This document shows positions 10,874 to 21,965 of a stretch of DNA of 64,000 bases, in pieces. How positions within the stretch are numbered: the first letter of the stretch is position 1; every line of letters starts with the position of its first letter. The stretch covers positions 797,501 to 861,500 of the forward strand of contig WPIO01000060.1 in the NCBI GenBank assembly GCA_009760855.2, in the 5' to 3' direction. Source of the DNA: Cristatella mucedo (taxonomy: Eukaryota > Bryozoa > Phylactolaemata > Cristatellidae). A model generated the notes under the pieces. The model was given only the letters and a program-made list of their open reading frames with translations. It had not been told where the DNA came from and did no database searches. The position numbers were made by a program, and so were the translations under genes.

Positions 10874-11015
10874 TGGTTTGGTCTAGCGGTTAAGGTGCTC
10901 GCCCCGACCAAGGTCTGACTGAGGTCGTGGGCTCGAGCCCCGAGGCATATGTGAAGCGCCTGAATAGAGATTAAGTTCTCTTGGGGCGCTATACAAATGA
11001 ATTATATATATTTTT
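10874..11015 (+). mobile_element. SINE S1 copy inside the Tigger element
   Basis: Box A is TGGTCTAGCGG, an exact match to TRGYNNARNNG, and box B is GGGCTCGAGCCC. The order is that of a tRNA-derived SINE; the head recalls tRNA-Glu. The 3' part GAATAGAGATTAAGTTCTCT then GGGGCGCTATACAAATGAAT matches the LINE A terminal hairpin. It post-dates the transposon it sits in. Confidence 0.88.
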
Positions 11016-11174
11016 TTTATATTTAACAGAGTATTACATCTACCAGCTTCTGTATGCCCACAAGTAATTCGCATAATGCGACGCAAATATAATATATGTT
11101 ACTTGCTCTTACATATTTATTATTTTTTATGTATTTATAATGCAAATTCAATTCATATACCTCTCTATTTGCCT

Positions 11175-11580
11175 CAGCTCCACAGTCAAGTGTGCCTACT
11201 TTCACCTATATAAAAGTGCTAAAATTCAGGGCGTATGATCCCAAAGCCTGGAGCTCACTTCCGACTTGCGTCGCGACATCCCCTGATTTAACTTGATTTA
11301 AAAAGAAACTGAAAAAAGCTTCTTTTTATTGCATCATTTATTGGGTTCACGTGATTTGCCTTTAATCCGCTTACGCGTGCAGGCTGCGACTAACCATCTT
11401 TGCATACTGACCCTGTGCATGTCACCGCCTAACCATGTTTTGCTTGCTGTCATTGAGCATGCCACCACGAACCATTCGACCGTGCTTCGCTTCCTTTGCA
11501 GCCAATTTAAAGTGCCGAGAAAGAGATTGAGTTCTCTGAGAGCCATGTATTAAATGCATTATTATTTTTATTATTATCTA
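11175..11580 (+). mobile_element. LINE A fragment with internal deletion
   Basis: CTCCACAGTCAAGTGTGCCT (thumb region) jumps from GCTAAAATTCAGGGC straight to GATCCCAAAGCCTGGAGCTC (C-terminal PKAWSSLP). It then follows the tail to (ATT)n at about 11575. Several hundred bases of the normal element are missing. Confidence 0.75.
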
Positions 11581-11841
11581 TGTTTTCGTCAAATTTATCA
11601 TAGTAGAACGTATCATATACCATTCTCAACCCTACAAAACAAATTTGACTTACGACAGATGTTCCGGCTCCTATCTGTTTTGAAAGTAGGGGTGTGAATG
11701 CTAATCTAAAGATGATAACTCAAGCAGATACAAGCCTCCAATTATCTAAGCAAGCTGACGTTACCCTTTTGCGTACTGCAGTGATGCTAAAAGCGTTAAT
11801 GACGTTCTCACAGCTAATGTTACATGTAAGACTCATTAAAA

Positions 11842-11995
11842 GTAATCAGCTGATTTAACAGCCTCATTTATTTAGTGGCAGAAGAGCCTTAATGGCTAAC
11901 ACCACCGCTAGCAGTTGGTAATAAAGGACCGCCAACTGCAAGATTTGAACCCACGAACCCGATCATGAAGAGCTGGCGCTTTACCTCTTTGCATA
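11842..11995 (-). mobile_element. SINE S2 copy, decayed
   Basis: On the plus strand: ATCAGCTGATTTAACAGCCT, GAAGAGCCTTAATGGCTA, CACCGCTAGCAGTTGG and ATTTGAACCCACGAACC, which is S2 in reverse. The head region is poorly kept. Confidence 0.75.
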
Positions 11996-11999
11996 TCTC

Positions 12000-13270
12000 A
12001 GGCCAAAGTCATCGTCATACCGGGACACAAAATAATTTTTTCATTCCCCTCAGATAGGAAAATATGCTGCCAAGCCGGTATTCGAGGGATTAAATGTACT
12101 CATCAGTGCGACCTTTCCGCGCGTATGCTTAAAATCCCTGAAACCCCCTGGTAAGCTCTTGCGAAATATGGATAGCTGCAGTACAAATAAATAACAATAA
12201 TACAGCATCTTTACAGCGCCCAAAAATGCGGCTTCTCTTTCTGAGAACTTCATATAGACTTACAAGAAAGCATATCAACTAGTTAAAGTTAATAACATCC
12301 GCAGCTATAGTGGACGTAAGCAGAGAAAGGAGGACTAATAAGGACTAAGAACGCGATGTGAGGAGCCCGTCAGTGTTTAGATTTTGTATTAGTCTTGCAA
12401 AGTCAGAGGATAACGTGATGTCAGTCTTCAGAGAGAAAAACGCTTTAGGTGCACGCGGAACTAAGGGCGCGGTCTCTAAATCATTTGAGCCCGGTTGCCA
12501 ATACACAGCCCAACAATAATAATAGCTTTAAGAATAGACATAATGATAAACGTCGCTCAAAATCAAGCAAGCTCCCGGGTATTTAGAAAGTGACTTGGCA
12601 GAGTGCTTTTAAAAATGTTCTTTGCAGGCATGATAAAACGGTTTAGTAACTCTATGGCCGTCACTGCCTGTGGACTAGCTTCGCTGAGTTCAAGTATTTC
12701 CGTCACGGAAGACACCGCTGCGCCATCTTGCCGCTGACGGAAGTGTACCATCTTGCCACATAACGCAGAGAATGGCTGACTTCTACGACCGTCACTGCCG
12801 TCCCTACCGGAACCTAGCAGCACCTAGCCGCCTCGCTCTTCTTCTAAGCTCTCCTGCTTCTCACGCTTTTTTCTACTGAACTCTTTGCTAAATCTGTCTC
12901 CCGGACTAAAAATCACTGTAGTCTTGCCGATCCTGTCACAACAGTACCCTTGATGACGAGCGTAGGCCTGTTGCTGCCCTCCATGAGAAATATCCTAAAT
13001 ACGCACCTCATTACCAGTGAAGTCCCTTCCACTTTCGAAAACCTGTTCGTGCTCTAACACTTGCCAAGCGCCTGAACCAACCGTTAGATCTTTGGCATCT
13101 GCACTTCTCTCATTCCTTCAATCAATCATTAATTCCTTCTCAGATAGCATGTTGAGGCCCCAGTTCAAATGGCTGCTTACGTAGTTGACTTGCGAAACAC
13201 AAGTAGATGGAGCTAGCAGAACAGAAAAAAAGTCATTGAAGCCAGCGCACCGCCTGAGGCAACCATAGCG
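12000..13270. other. No recognisable gene
   Basis: Frames at 12563-12823 and elsewhere show no domain. No repeat family recognised here recurs in the window. Confidence 0.45.
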
Positions 13271-13284
13271 TGGCTGCAGGTAAA

Positions 13285-13685
13285 TGTGTGCTCTAGCATG
13301 TCCGCAGGTAAATTAGCTGTCCCATTCGTCCGCTTAAAGACCGTTGGCGACAGAAGCTTTAGCTCTGCAGGTCCTAGACTGTGGAAATCGCTTCCAAAAT
13401 TCTTACGCAACGACAAATACTCTCCTGCTGCCGACTATGGCTCATCGTTTTCAGCGGTCCTGAGCTGCTACTTCCATGCTACTCCCTACCTCAACTGCTC
13501 TCCTGACTCTGCTATGCTTCCCACTTTCTCTTTGTTGCGTGAGACGAAGTCTGCTGGCTACTGAATGCGTACCGAAAGCCGCTTAGGCTGTGAGTGCGCT
13601 ATACAAAACTCTCCTTCGTAACATCCACATGATCTTTATGACTTTGTGGAGTTACTGACGGAGATACATTACATTACTCCAAGCT
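13285..13685 (+). mobile_element. LINE B copy, 3' end
   Basis: The frame from 13286 reads KLAVPFVRLKTVGDRSFSSA, GPRLWKSLPKFLRNDKYSP and PDSAMLPTFSLLRETKSAGY. This is the same C-terminal block as the LINE B copies at 1335-1748 and 48371-48850. The 3' tail (GCTATACAAAACTCTCCTTC, then CTTTATGACTTTGTGGAG) ends in TACATTACATTAC. It has no RT catalytic motifs, so it is 5'-truncated. Confidence 0.85.
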
Positions 13686-14108
13686 TTCGCACTAGGTGCG
13701 TGACGCTTCTTGAAAGACTGCCGCACGGCAGCTAGGCGCCCGCACTCGTAGACGGTGAAAAGAGTTGACAGGTTGACAGGAATTACCACCAACCAGCCGA
13801 ATGCGATGGTCGTCATTCAGGAATTTGAATTTATCAAAGCAGTGCTGTAATTTAACGTTTGCCAGCTGCGATTCATTGACACGTGACTGCACATTAAGCC
13901 GCTCACACTGAACGGACGACCTCCGCGGGTTGATTGGGCTACGCGAGCGAGCGCCTTGAGTCGTCGCGATGCGTACAGCCTATAGCCGCGCTACGGATCT
14001 ACCGCTCGGCGATTGCACGGTCGCGACGCGGGCGGTGCGACAGCGCCAGCGTCGCGAGCCGCGCTTCTCCGGCGGCGCGAAGGCGACGGTAACGACGCGT
14101 TCTTATTA

Positions 14109-14165
14109 TTCGCCGAATAATATTATATTCGGCGTCTAGTTCAAGAATTATTCTCGAACTAGATA
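14109..14165. repeat. Two adjacent inverted repeats
   Basis: The first hairpin has arms CGCCGAAT and ATTCGGCG around an AT core (14111-14134). The second has arms TCTAGTTC and GAACTAGA with an inner AGAAT/ATTCT pair (14135-14163). They sit side by side at the edge of a GC-rich block. Confidence 0.75.
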
Positions 14166-14296
14166 TTCAGTTGGCGTTCCTTTAGCCCACCCGGTTGATA
14201 GAGCAATGCAAGGTGGATAAATGAAGCAGTCGGTAGAGCTGCCTGTGATAACTCCTGGCAGCTACTTCCTCTAGCAATCCTGACTGATTGCGTTAC

Positions 14297-14344
14297 CCGC
14301 TCCGCCCCGCCCGCCCCGCCCCGCCCCGCCCCGTCCCGCCCCCT
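14297..14344. repeat. (CCCCG)n GC-box tract
   Basis: Repeated CCGCCCCGCC units give several overlapping Sp1-type GC boxes (CCCCGCCC). On the minus strand the runs of four Gs with short spacers fit a G-quadruplex pattern. Confidence 0.8.
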
Positions 14345-15449
14345 GCTGCGCTCTGACCAAGATGGAGAAGTTCCCGCACTTGGTCACGGATGGACAGAAA
14401 GCGGTCTCCTTATCATTGCATCGCTTAGCGTTGCCGCTGCGCGCGTATCGCCGCGTAACTTAACTTTGCCGCTGGCACAGTACTATGGTAACGTGCAAGA
14501 TTTGTCGGCCTATCGTTGGGCCACCAGGCCGGCGCTACTTTATCGTTACGAAGAGTGCCAACGGAATAAGCTGGGTCGCTGTGTGGTCCGCGATGGCCGT
14601 TCATACGTTCCGACGGTAGCGTGTATGCAAACCGCCTCAGCGGCCGGTCTGTGGAAAGAGCTGACGTCCATTGAAGAGAACGACGGGCGTGCCTGGGCGT
14701 GTCCGCCGGGTTACTCTTCGTGGCTTCTTTTCCCGGCGGCCACACAAGCGGCTGCTACTCGATCGGATTTTTAATAGCAGCAACGACCCAACCCGGAGAG
14801 CAGCGCAGTTTTCATTCGCGTGGTTGCGACAGCGAGAGGATAGCCCGCGCGCGCGATTCAACAACATTCTCGCAACTTGTCGGAACCACGAGTCGATTCT
14901 TCATGCGAGCGGCCATTAGAAATAACGTGCAGTAGCCAAATAAATGGCCGAAGCTGAGACATCCTACCGTAAATTAGATACACAAAGATTGAGCCACCGG
15001 CGAGTGCCCGTCTCGTGACGCACAGCGAGCGGCGGAAGGTTTCTTTTTTAAAGAGAATTATAATTTTCCCTAACGAGCTGACCAATTAGCGAGACGCGGC
15101 GGGCTCAGGCCTGCCCGCGCATGCATAAAAAAAAGCGCGCGCGCGCGGTGGGCGATGAGCCTCGAATATCGGCCTCGAACGCGAGCGACGAAAGAGAGCG
15201 ACGAGCGCCTTTCATCCGGTTTGCAGCCAGCCATCATGGATTGACTGCCGCCGTGACGGGACTAGAATGGACGACCGCGTCGGGTCCGGAACATGCGAGC
15301 ACGTAAAGTGCAGAGCAACGAGCCTGAGCCAGTCGATCGTGTGCATTCGATGCGGGCGGACAATCGAAACGACTAGCCTGTTGGCGCCAACAGCCGAGCG
15401 CGCCGTTTGGAAATTAAGGCAGCGAGGAAAAAGCAAGTGCGTTACACGT

Positions 15450-16950
15450 TCTACGGTGCATGCAGAAAAAGCGCAAGAAGAAAACGGCAGCGAGCCGCTT
15501 CAAAATTTTTATGTGGAAACCAAGAAAACTTGAAAATCCTCACCACTACTGTCCTTTAATATCTGGCAGCACTTTTCTAGTTAGGTATTACTCTCGAGGA
15601 AGCTCGCATGTTTATTTTAACACTGCATTAGTGCGTAAAGCGTAAAATATAGGAACTAGCGACAGGTCTGACATGCACCAGCTTAATTTTACCTTTTTAT
15701 ACTTCGTGCATGTTTGATTATTTTCCGTTTGAATGGTTTCTAACCTTTTTTGAACATGTTGAGTGGTCCCAAAGCTTATGAAGATCTGTCATCGTACTTT
15801 TCACGACACTCTAGGATCTTCAAGCGTTTGATAATTTGCGGCAAGATGTCTTCTCTTCTTGTAAATATTTACCACAAAGCCTCGGAGTTACCAAAAACCA
15901 AATCAAGCAACACTCTCGGTATAGAATAGATAGCTGCAAAGTAGCAACTCCAGATCACAATGAAGCTGATTTATAGTCCAGTCCTTTAGTGCTTTGGTCC
16001 TAAAGAGTTTTAGCCGCTTTGAAGAGCAGAGTGTCAGAAAAACCATGACATTTTGCACAGCGTGTTGCTAGAAATTCGATGCTACGGTGTTGTGGTGGTG
16101 CTCCCCAAGCATGTCAGCTATAATTCTCACAGTGGAATGATGAACGACACAGAAAGTCTGAGATTAAATAAAAGAGAATGACTCCGATGGGCAAGTGTGT
16201 TCGCTCAAGCTAGAAATGGGGTCGGTGGATGCTGCCTATGGCGTATTATTTTATACATGTCTGACCGCAGGAGTTGAACGAAGCTTTTGCTGGTGGCTTT
16301 ACATGATGGAATTAACTCGATCTTCATACAAATAACCTCGCCATATGCATGATGCCGAGCTGCAAGCTTTGTCAAAAGAAAGAACTGAGAATTCACGAGT
16401 TCATGAGCGGCAGAAGGGAGCAAAGCGTAGATCCAAGTTCTCCTTTATACCTGTCACTAGCTGAAGCTTGTACGAAACATGTCGGAAGCTTGCGGCACTT
16501 CCGGCTCGCCAAGCGGCACATTAGCCTGTCCTGCATAAATGACCTGCGCGTACAGCAAAAAAAGATACCTCCGGTTAGCCAAAAAAGTTGCCAGCTCAGG
16601 TTGATAAACTTTAAAAGCTAGTCGTTACAATTTTTTTATCGACACTCAGACGTCAAGCCGTAATCTTGTACGTGCATCATAGCTCATGCTTTCAATCGGC
16701 TGCCATTTCTCAGGCCTGCGGCTTATTGTGAAAGTCACAAGACTGGACATTTAATATGGTGCGCGGTCAATTTAACCAGCACTTTGAGAAACAAACTTTC
16801 GCCACAGAGAGAGAAGAAATTCTTCGGGAGATTCACTGGAATTACATAAGGTTCGTGCTGACGATAAGATAATTCTGCAGGTAGCTCCCATCAAGCAACT
16901 TATCGACTTCAAGATTGATCACGCAATTTAAGTCCCTTAATTCTCTTGCT
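15450..16950. other. No recognisable gene
   Basis: AT-rich sequence with scattered short frames (for example 16349-16621). No domain or repeat family is supported. Confidence 0.45.
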
Positions 16951-16951
16951 A

Positions 16952-17132
16952 TAATAAATAAATAAATACTAGCTGATTTAACAGCCTCATTTTGTCTAGC
17001 GGGAGACAAGCCCCAAAGGCTACCACCACCGCTTGCAGTGGCAATAAAGGATAACCCACGGCAGGATTCAAACCTTGAAACCGAGTGGTGAAGAGCAACC
17101 GCTCTACCTAGTGCCCATCACGGCTCACCGAA
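16952..17132 (-). mobile_element. SINE S2 copy
   Basis: (AAAT)n at 16952-16968, then ACTAGCTGATTTAACAGCCT, CACCGCTTGCAGTGGCAATA, AGGATTCAAACC (box B reversed, one change) and a head ending ATCACGGCTCACC. Confidence 0.85.
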
Positions 17133-17134
17133 TG

Positions 17135-17515
17135 CTCTAGCCCACATATCCAAGCTATTTACCAAGCAAGCGATGCATCGTACCAACCGCTCTACTGGCT
17201 GAAGTGGTTTAGCTTGATCTCGACCAATCTCAAATTATTTGGACACCATGCCTTTAGCTCGTATGCCCAACAGCCTGGAGCTCACTTTCAAATGACAGCA
17301 TGCCGTCGCCGACGACTTGATGACATTTAAGACGAAGCTACAAATGTATCAGTTCCTCGTAGCATTTTTAGGTCCGTGCGAATCGTCTTATTTGTAATGT
17401 TACCATTTTAACATATTGACATGCTTTCCCTACAGCAAATGTAAAGTGCGTAGTGAGATTTATCTCTCCGAGATTTGCATAAACATTTATTTTTATTACT
17501 TTTACTATTGCTATA
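17135..17515 (+). mobile_element. LINE A 3' fragment, decayed
   Basis: Recognisable order: GCATCGTACCAACCGCTCTA (RTTR region), CCTGGAGCTCACTTTC, GCATTTTTAGGTCCGTGCGA (stop region), then GCAAATGTAAAGTGCGTAGT and an ATTTTTATTAC end. All frames are broken. Confidence 0.75.
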
Positions 17516-18655
17516 ATTATTGTACTGTAGTCTAACGAGCCAGCCAGCAGGCTTTGCTTAAACCTCACTGGTCTTAGGAGTTATTGATTTAAACAAATTC
17601 AGTACTGCGAAGCTCCTGCCTGCTTTTAAGGTTGATAACAACAGCGAAAGTGCAAGCATTGTTCATTTACATTGGAGCTATTTTGTCTTACTATTGGGTC
17701 ATTTCTTTCTTGACGTGCTTATGTAAGCACCTCTTGTACAAACGATAAGGAACCAGTTGGCATCATTTTTTTCTGCATATTTGAAATGCTAAAAAAGAGC
17801 TACTTCAGTTAGTCTGGTGTAGAAAAATTATATATTTTATTATTATCATCGGAGAATTTGGGAAATAAATACTACTAAGTAAGAGTAACCATGCTGACCG
17901 AATTCATGTATTTGTTGGTGTCATCCATTTTGAAAACAGCTGAAAATATAACAGGTGCCAAGATTACTCAATACATGTGAAAACATTAGTCCTATAAAAA
18001 CTGCCCGAGGATAGAAGTTGCCTTCTTTTCAAACTGCGACCTCATTGCGTTTAGGGCAGCGCCTGCGATATACATGACACTTGGCAATCGAGGTGGTCAA
18101 GCCCCTATTAGTTTTCAAATTTTGAAAGCCGCAATTTCCCTTTGGAACCTAAGAGATATAAAATATATAAACAAATTTTTTCTTGTCACTTGTAGTACTA
18201 CACATCTCCGTTTCTAGTAAGACTGCCGTGATTTTTCTGCGGCCTCTCTGGCCGATACTGCCCGCGCTGAACGCCAGAGTGTTTTCAACTCTGCAAGTTG
18301 ATGTATGTAGGCGAAAGCCGAAGCGCAATCATAACGAGAGCAGATTCAGAATATACGTATCTATACATTTATATTTAATAACAAATATATTCATTATTCA
18401 TTTATATTATTCAATATTTATATATAATTCGTAATGTATTATATTACATTATGTAGCCGGTTTTATTCTACCCCTGGCTTCGTTGACCGATGGGGGGGGG
18501 GTGGAGACGCATAGCCGTTTTTTTTTTATTAAGCTAGCTGCAGCAGCAGGCCTGCGGCTGCTCTCTGCAGCTGTGAATATGGCATCCTAGCATATATCTA
18601 TGTAGTGCCGTGCCTGCTCTGTCCCCAATATCAGGACAGCGTATCCAATATATCA
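17515..18655. other. No recognisable gene
   Basis: AT-rich, with a G9 run at about 18494. No supported gene or repeat family. Confidence 0.45.
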
Positions 18656-18656
18656 T

Positions 18657-19548
18657 AATACAATTAATGAAACATTTGATAGAGCACCTTCAGAGTACTC
18701 GATCTCTGTCTAGGCTCTTTGCAATTGCTGCAATGGAAACGCGATCGAATGGTTATAGGTAACCTGCTTGATAAACAACACGAATAAGGTGGTTAAAGGT
18801 AACATGCAAAGGGTCAGCATTCAAGTGCGGCTAGTGGCAGCATGCAACACTGTCATCACGTAAAGAAAGAATCACAGGGACGCACTAAATGCTGTCATAA
18901 ATAGATGCATTTTTAGTTTCTTTTTAAATGTGGTCAAGTGAGGGGATATAGGTGGGGAGTGAGTTCCAGGCTTTGTGAGCATGCGAACTAAAGGCACGGT
19001 TTCCAATGAATTGAGATTTTTATGAGTTATGGGTAAACAATTAGAATCCGAAAAGCAGGTGGTACGATGCTTAGCCTGGTGGGGAAGTAGATCTAGTAGG
19101 TATATTGGGGCCAAGAATAAAGGAACCCGAAGGTTAGTGATAAAACCTTGAAGTCGGTGCGTTGCTTGACTGGGAACCAGTGCAGGTCGGCGGAAAATTA
19201 TGTGATGTGGCAGCTGCAACGCTCACGACAGACAACTCGAGCTGCAGAGTTTTGCACCAGCTGAAGCACCTGGGTGCACAGGCCTGTAGACCAGCAAGCA
19301 CTGAGTTACTTAAGTCAAGACGGGATGTCACAAATACATGGACCAATTTAGATGCGGTATCCCTGTCTAAAAAAGCCAGAGTTTAGCCAATGTTACGTAG
19401 CTGAATGTAGGCAGACTTGACTGATGTGGTCGTCTGATGAAAGGTTGCTTATTAACACGACGCGTGGATTTCGTACAGATCCAACAGGAGATGCGCCGGC
19501 AGAGCCAATTTTGAGCGTTAGCTGTTCCAATTTCTGAATCACATACAT
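18657..19548 (-). mobile_element. LINE A copy ending at a microsatellite
   Basis: Minus-strand frames 19219-18872 (KHRTTCFSDSNCLPITHKNL) and 19346-19134 (MVHVFVTSRLDLSNSVLAGL), plus the segment near 19490 (KIGSAGASPVGSVRN), are collinear with LINE A ORF2. Frameshifts and stops break them. The 3' tail (ATTTGATAGAGCACCTTCAG) lies at 18657. LINE homology stops at about 19548, exactly where a CA/TA microsatellite begins. Confidence 0.85.
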
Positions 19549-19563
19549 ACACACAGGCACTCG

Positions 19564-19616
<53 letters not shown>

Positions 19617-19637
19617 GCGCACACACACACACATATA

Positions 19638-19669
<32 letters not shown>

Positions 19670-19672
19670 TTA
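19549..19672. repeat. (CA)n(TA)n microsatellite
   Basis: CA repeats at 19549-19633, then TA at 19634-19669, flanked by GTGTGTGTATGTG at 19673-19690. It abuts the broken 5' end of the LINE A copy. Confidence 0.93.
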
Positions 19673-19689
19673 GTGTGTGTGTGTATGTG

Positions 19690-20370
19690 TTTGTATATAT
19701 AATTTATGCAGTACTGACCCAGAGGGTGGTCGTGCAATTTCTTAATCAGATTCATATCTAAACGAAATGTGAGCAGTGTGCCAATTTCATTTGCATATTT
19801 CTGACCACGATGCTGTGAACTCACCCACACAATTTCACACTATTAGAAATGCTCATTATCATGCCTAGCGGTACGGAGATCCGTGTACTGAATTGCTATG
19901 CTCAACTTCAGAGGTGCCTATTGCCAATAATAACTACATAATGTATTACAGGCTGCTTCATTCCGAGCGTATCCAAAGAATTCAGCATAGAAATTCTTAT
20001 GCAAATTGTCTCTGGTACTGAAAGTATGTTTTCCTCTTAGCTTTAACTTCCTACTAGTAAACTTGTATTTTTGCTTTACATACTTAGTTGTGCATGATTA
20101 AGTGCATTTTACTAAACAGGTGCCCTAATAATTAGCTGCTCTAAATGTCTTCGTGTGTGTTTTTGCATACTTGTCTAAAAATAATAGTGTGCACTTTGAT
20201 GAAAAAAGTATCTCTCATTGAATGACAAGTAAACCACCTTACTCTGTATGGCCTAAAGTAGTACTACACAAAAGGTGGAAAGCCGAACTCTCAAACAGGA
20301 CTCGGCCCGCATGTAATGAATGCCTCAATGCAGGGGATGGGTTTTCTATTACCTTTCTCCAGATTACCGT
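19690..20370. other. No recognisable gene
   Basis: AT-rich. Nothing supported beyond decayed low-complexity sequence. Confidence 0.45.
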
Positions 20371-20379
20371 ATGAGCTTA

Positions 20380-20840
20380 TCAGTCAAATTGGCCAACTTT
20401 CAGCTGTAGACCGTTGCGAAAATTCTGGACTTTTTAGACAAGGATACCGCAGGCAAGGAGGCTTATGCATAAGTGACATCTCTTGTAGACTCTTGTAAAT
20501 CGCTACTCTCTAGTCTTCCGGCTCGTAAGTAAGGCACTTATAATTGGTGCAAAACTCTGTACCGAGGCTCGTCCGTCGCAAAATTCACAACTGCCTTATC
20601 GCACCATTTCTGACCGACCTGCAATGATTACCAACCTACTAGCGGATCTACATCAAGTTTCTGTAGCTTTTTTTTAGTAATCACAATCGATTGCTCAATC
20701 CAAACAATCGTAAATACTTTCCGGGTCGTTTCGTATTGTATCACTCAGTGTGACAATTCACACGACACGTTCCTTAAATCCCTATAATTTTCTCTGAAGC
20801 CGCGTCTTCAGCTCCTATCTACGCTCCAAAAGTATTGACG
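20380..20840 (+). mobile_element. LINE A fragment, strongly decayed
   Basis: GGACTTTTTAGACAAGGATA, TGGTGCAAAACTCTGTACCG and CTGACCGACCTGCAATGATT follow the LINE A order (AKIRACLDKD, QLVQNSAARLV, LLADLHWLP). Stops lie in every frame. The match fades after about 20650. Confidence 0.65.
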
Positions 20841-20912
20841 TATTTTCTCCATCGATCGTGTTTTCTTATGTATTCTTTCCCACGCTAACATTGTGGCTGC
20901 AATCAATAAGTA

Positions 20913-21876
20913 CAGTGGTACCTTGACTTAGGAGTGTTCCAACTTACGAGTTTTTCGAGATGCGAGCTGTCTCTCGGACTACTCTTTGCTTTGAGTTGAT
21001 AGCTAAAAGTTGGATTACGATCCAGCTTCAGATACACACCTCTAGTTGCCGCAGCGAACATCGCAGTAAACGCTGAAAAATCCACCCAGCATCCTGTACC
21101 ACGCTCGTTCACTTTAAGCGGTTGCAAATGCATCAATGTATCACAGCTTTTAGTGGGTCCCCGTGATTCATCCTTTATTTGCCTAGGCGTGCTGAAACTG
21201 TGCATGCTGCCACTATCCGTACTCGCATGCTGACCCTTTGCACGTCACCCCTAATCATGCTATTATTGTGTTTTTTTTATTGAGCCTGCTTCCACTAATC
21301 GTTTGATCGTATTTACTTTGCCGCAAATACAACGGGCCTAGAAAGAGATAGAGTTCTATGAGGGCACTTTATCAAATATATTATTATTTTTATTATTATT
21401 ATTGTTATTATTAATTCTCTCATGTGTACAATTGCGAGTAGGAATAGGTGAGCCGGAGTAGGTTATCACTACAAGGGAGATAAAGGAATTTTTGGGGATG
21501 TGGGAGAGAATTTGAGGCTCTATTCAAAAGAAACAGTAAGAATAAGACTCCGGTATTCATTTCAACCTTTCTCCTCCAACACCGGCAGCGTCTTCAAATC
21601 GTCTGAACAGCAAGTTAATATTGTACATTTTATTTACAAAACTCGTTTATTGTAGTACATTCAATTTGACCGTGTTTTTAAACAATACTCGTTATTTATA
21701 AGCACATTTTTTATTTAAAAACACGTGACACAAATTTGCAGTGCTTTTTGTACGTACGGAACGTATTAATAGCATTTCAATTCATTTCAATGGGGAAAAT
21801 TGATTTGAAATACGAGTAATTCGAGTTACAAGCTCCGTCATGGAACGAATTAAACTCGTAAACCAAGGTATCACTG
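20913..21876. mobile_element. Tigger-like non-autonomous DNA transposon with TA target duplication
   Basis: The left end CAGTGGTACCTTGACTTAGG and the right end, which reads CAGTGATACCTTGGTTTACG in reverse complement, match at roughly 20 of 24 positions. Both are flanked by TA (20911-20912 and 21877-21878). Inner motifs CAACTTACGAGTTTTTCGAG and ATACGAGTAATTCGAGTTAC are the usual subterminal repeats of Tigger-type elements, which insert at TA. No transposase is visible. About 260 bp of the 964 bp is a LINE A tail that inserted later, so the original element was about 0.7 kb. Confidence 0.82.
21140..21405 (+). repeat. LINE A 3' tail nested in the Tigger-like element
   Basis: Starts CAGCTTTTAGTGGGTCCCCG and ends GTTCTATGAGGGCACTTTAT with (ATT)n at 21380-21414. 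Its position dates it after the DNA transposon. Confidence 0.8.
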
Positions 21877-21899
21877 TAATTGACATGGTTTTTCTGCAT

Positions 21900-21965
21900 C
21901 TGTAAAGTGCCTAAACTGATATTTATTTCCCGTCAGGCTCTATACAAATATATTTTATTAAAATT
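21900..21965 (+). repeat. SINE/LINE tail remnant
   Basis: GTAAAGTGCCTAAACTGATA then CTCTATACAAATATATTTTA resembles the shared LINE A/SINE S1 end with much decay. Confidence 0.4.

Larger units (their letters stand above)
9949..11692 (+). mobile_element. pogo/Tigger-type DNA transposon, decayed and nested
   Basis: The left end CAGCCCCGACTTACAAAC, with further CGACTTACGAAA and AGATACGAAC motifs, follows a TATA stretch. The right end near 11640-11692 has TTTGACTTACGACAGATG, TTCCGGCTCCTATCTG and AAAGTAGGGGTGTGAATG, roughly the reverse complement of the left end. A Tigger-like helix-turn-helix fragment lies between them. 'Acttacgaa' terminal motifs are characteristic of Tigger (Tc1/mariner superfamily) elements. 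It has been interrupted by SINE S1 (10874-11010) and a LINE A fragment (11175-11580). The terminal match is imperfect, so the boundaries could be off by tens of bases. Confidence 0.65.
13900..15450. other. GC-rich, CpG-rich block without recognised gene
   Basis: This is rich in CpG and flanked by AT-rich DNA, as for a CpG-island-like promoter region. Overlapping frames on both strands (for example 14425-14745 and 14466-14774) are a composition effect; none has a recognisable domain. It holds two adjacent hairpins (14111-14163) and a CCCCG tract (14297-14344). It could contain a first exon or distal regulatory DNA of a gene outside the window. Confidence 0.5.
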
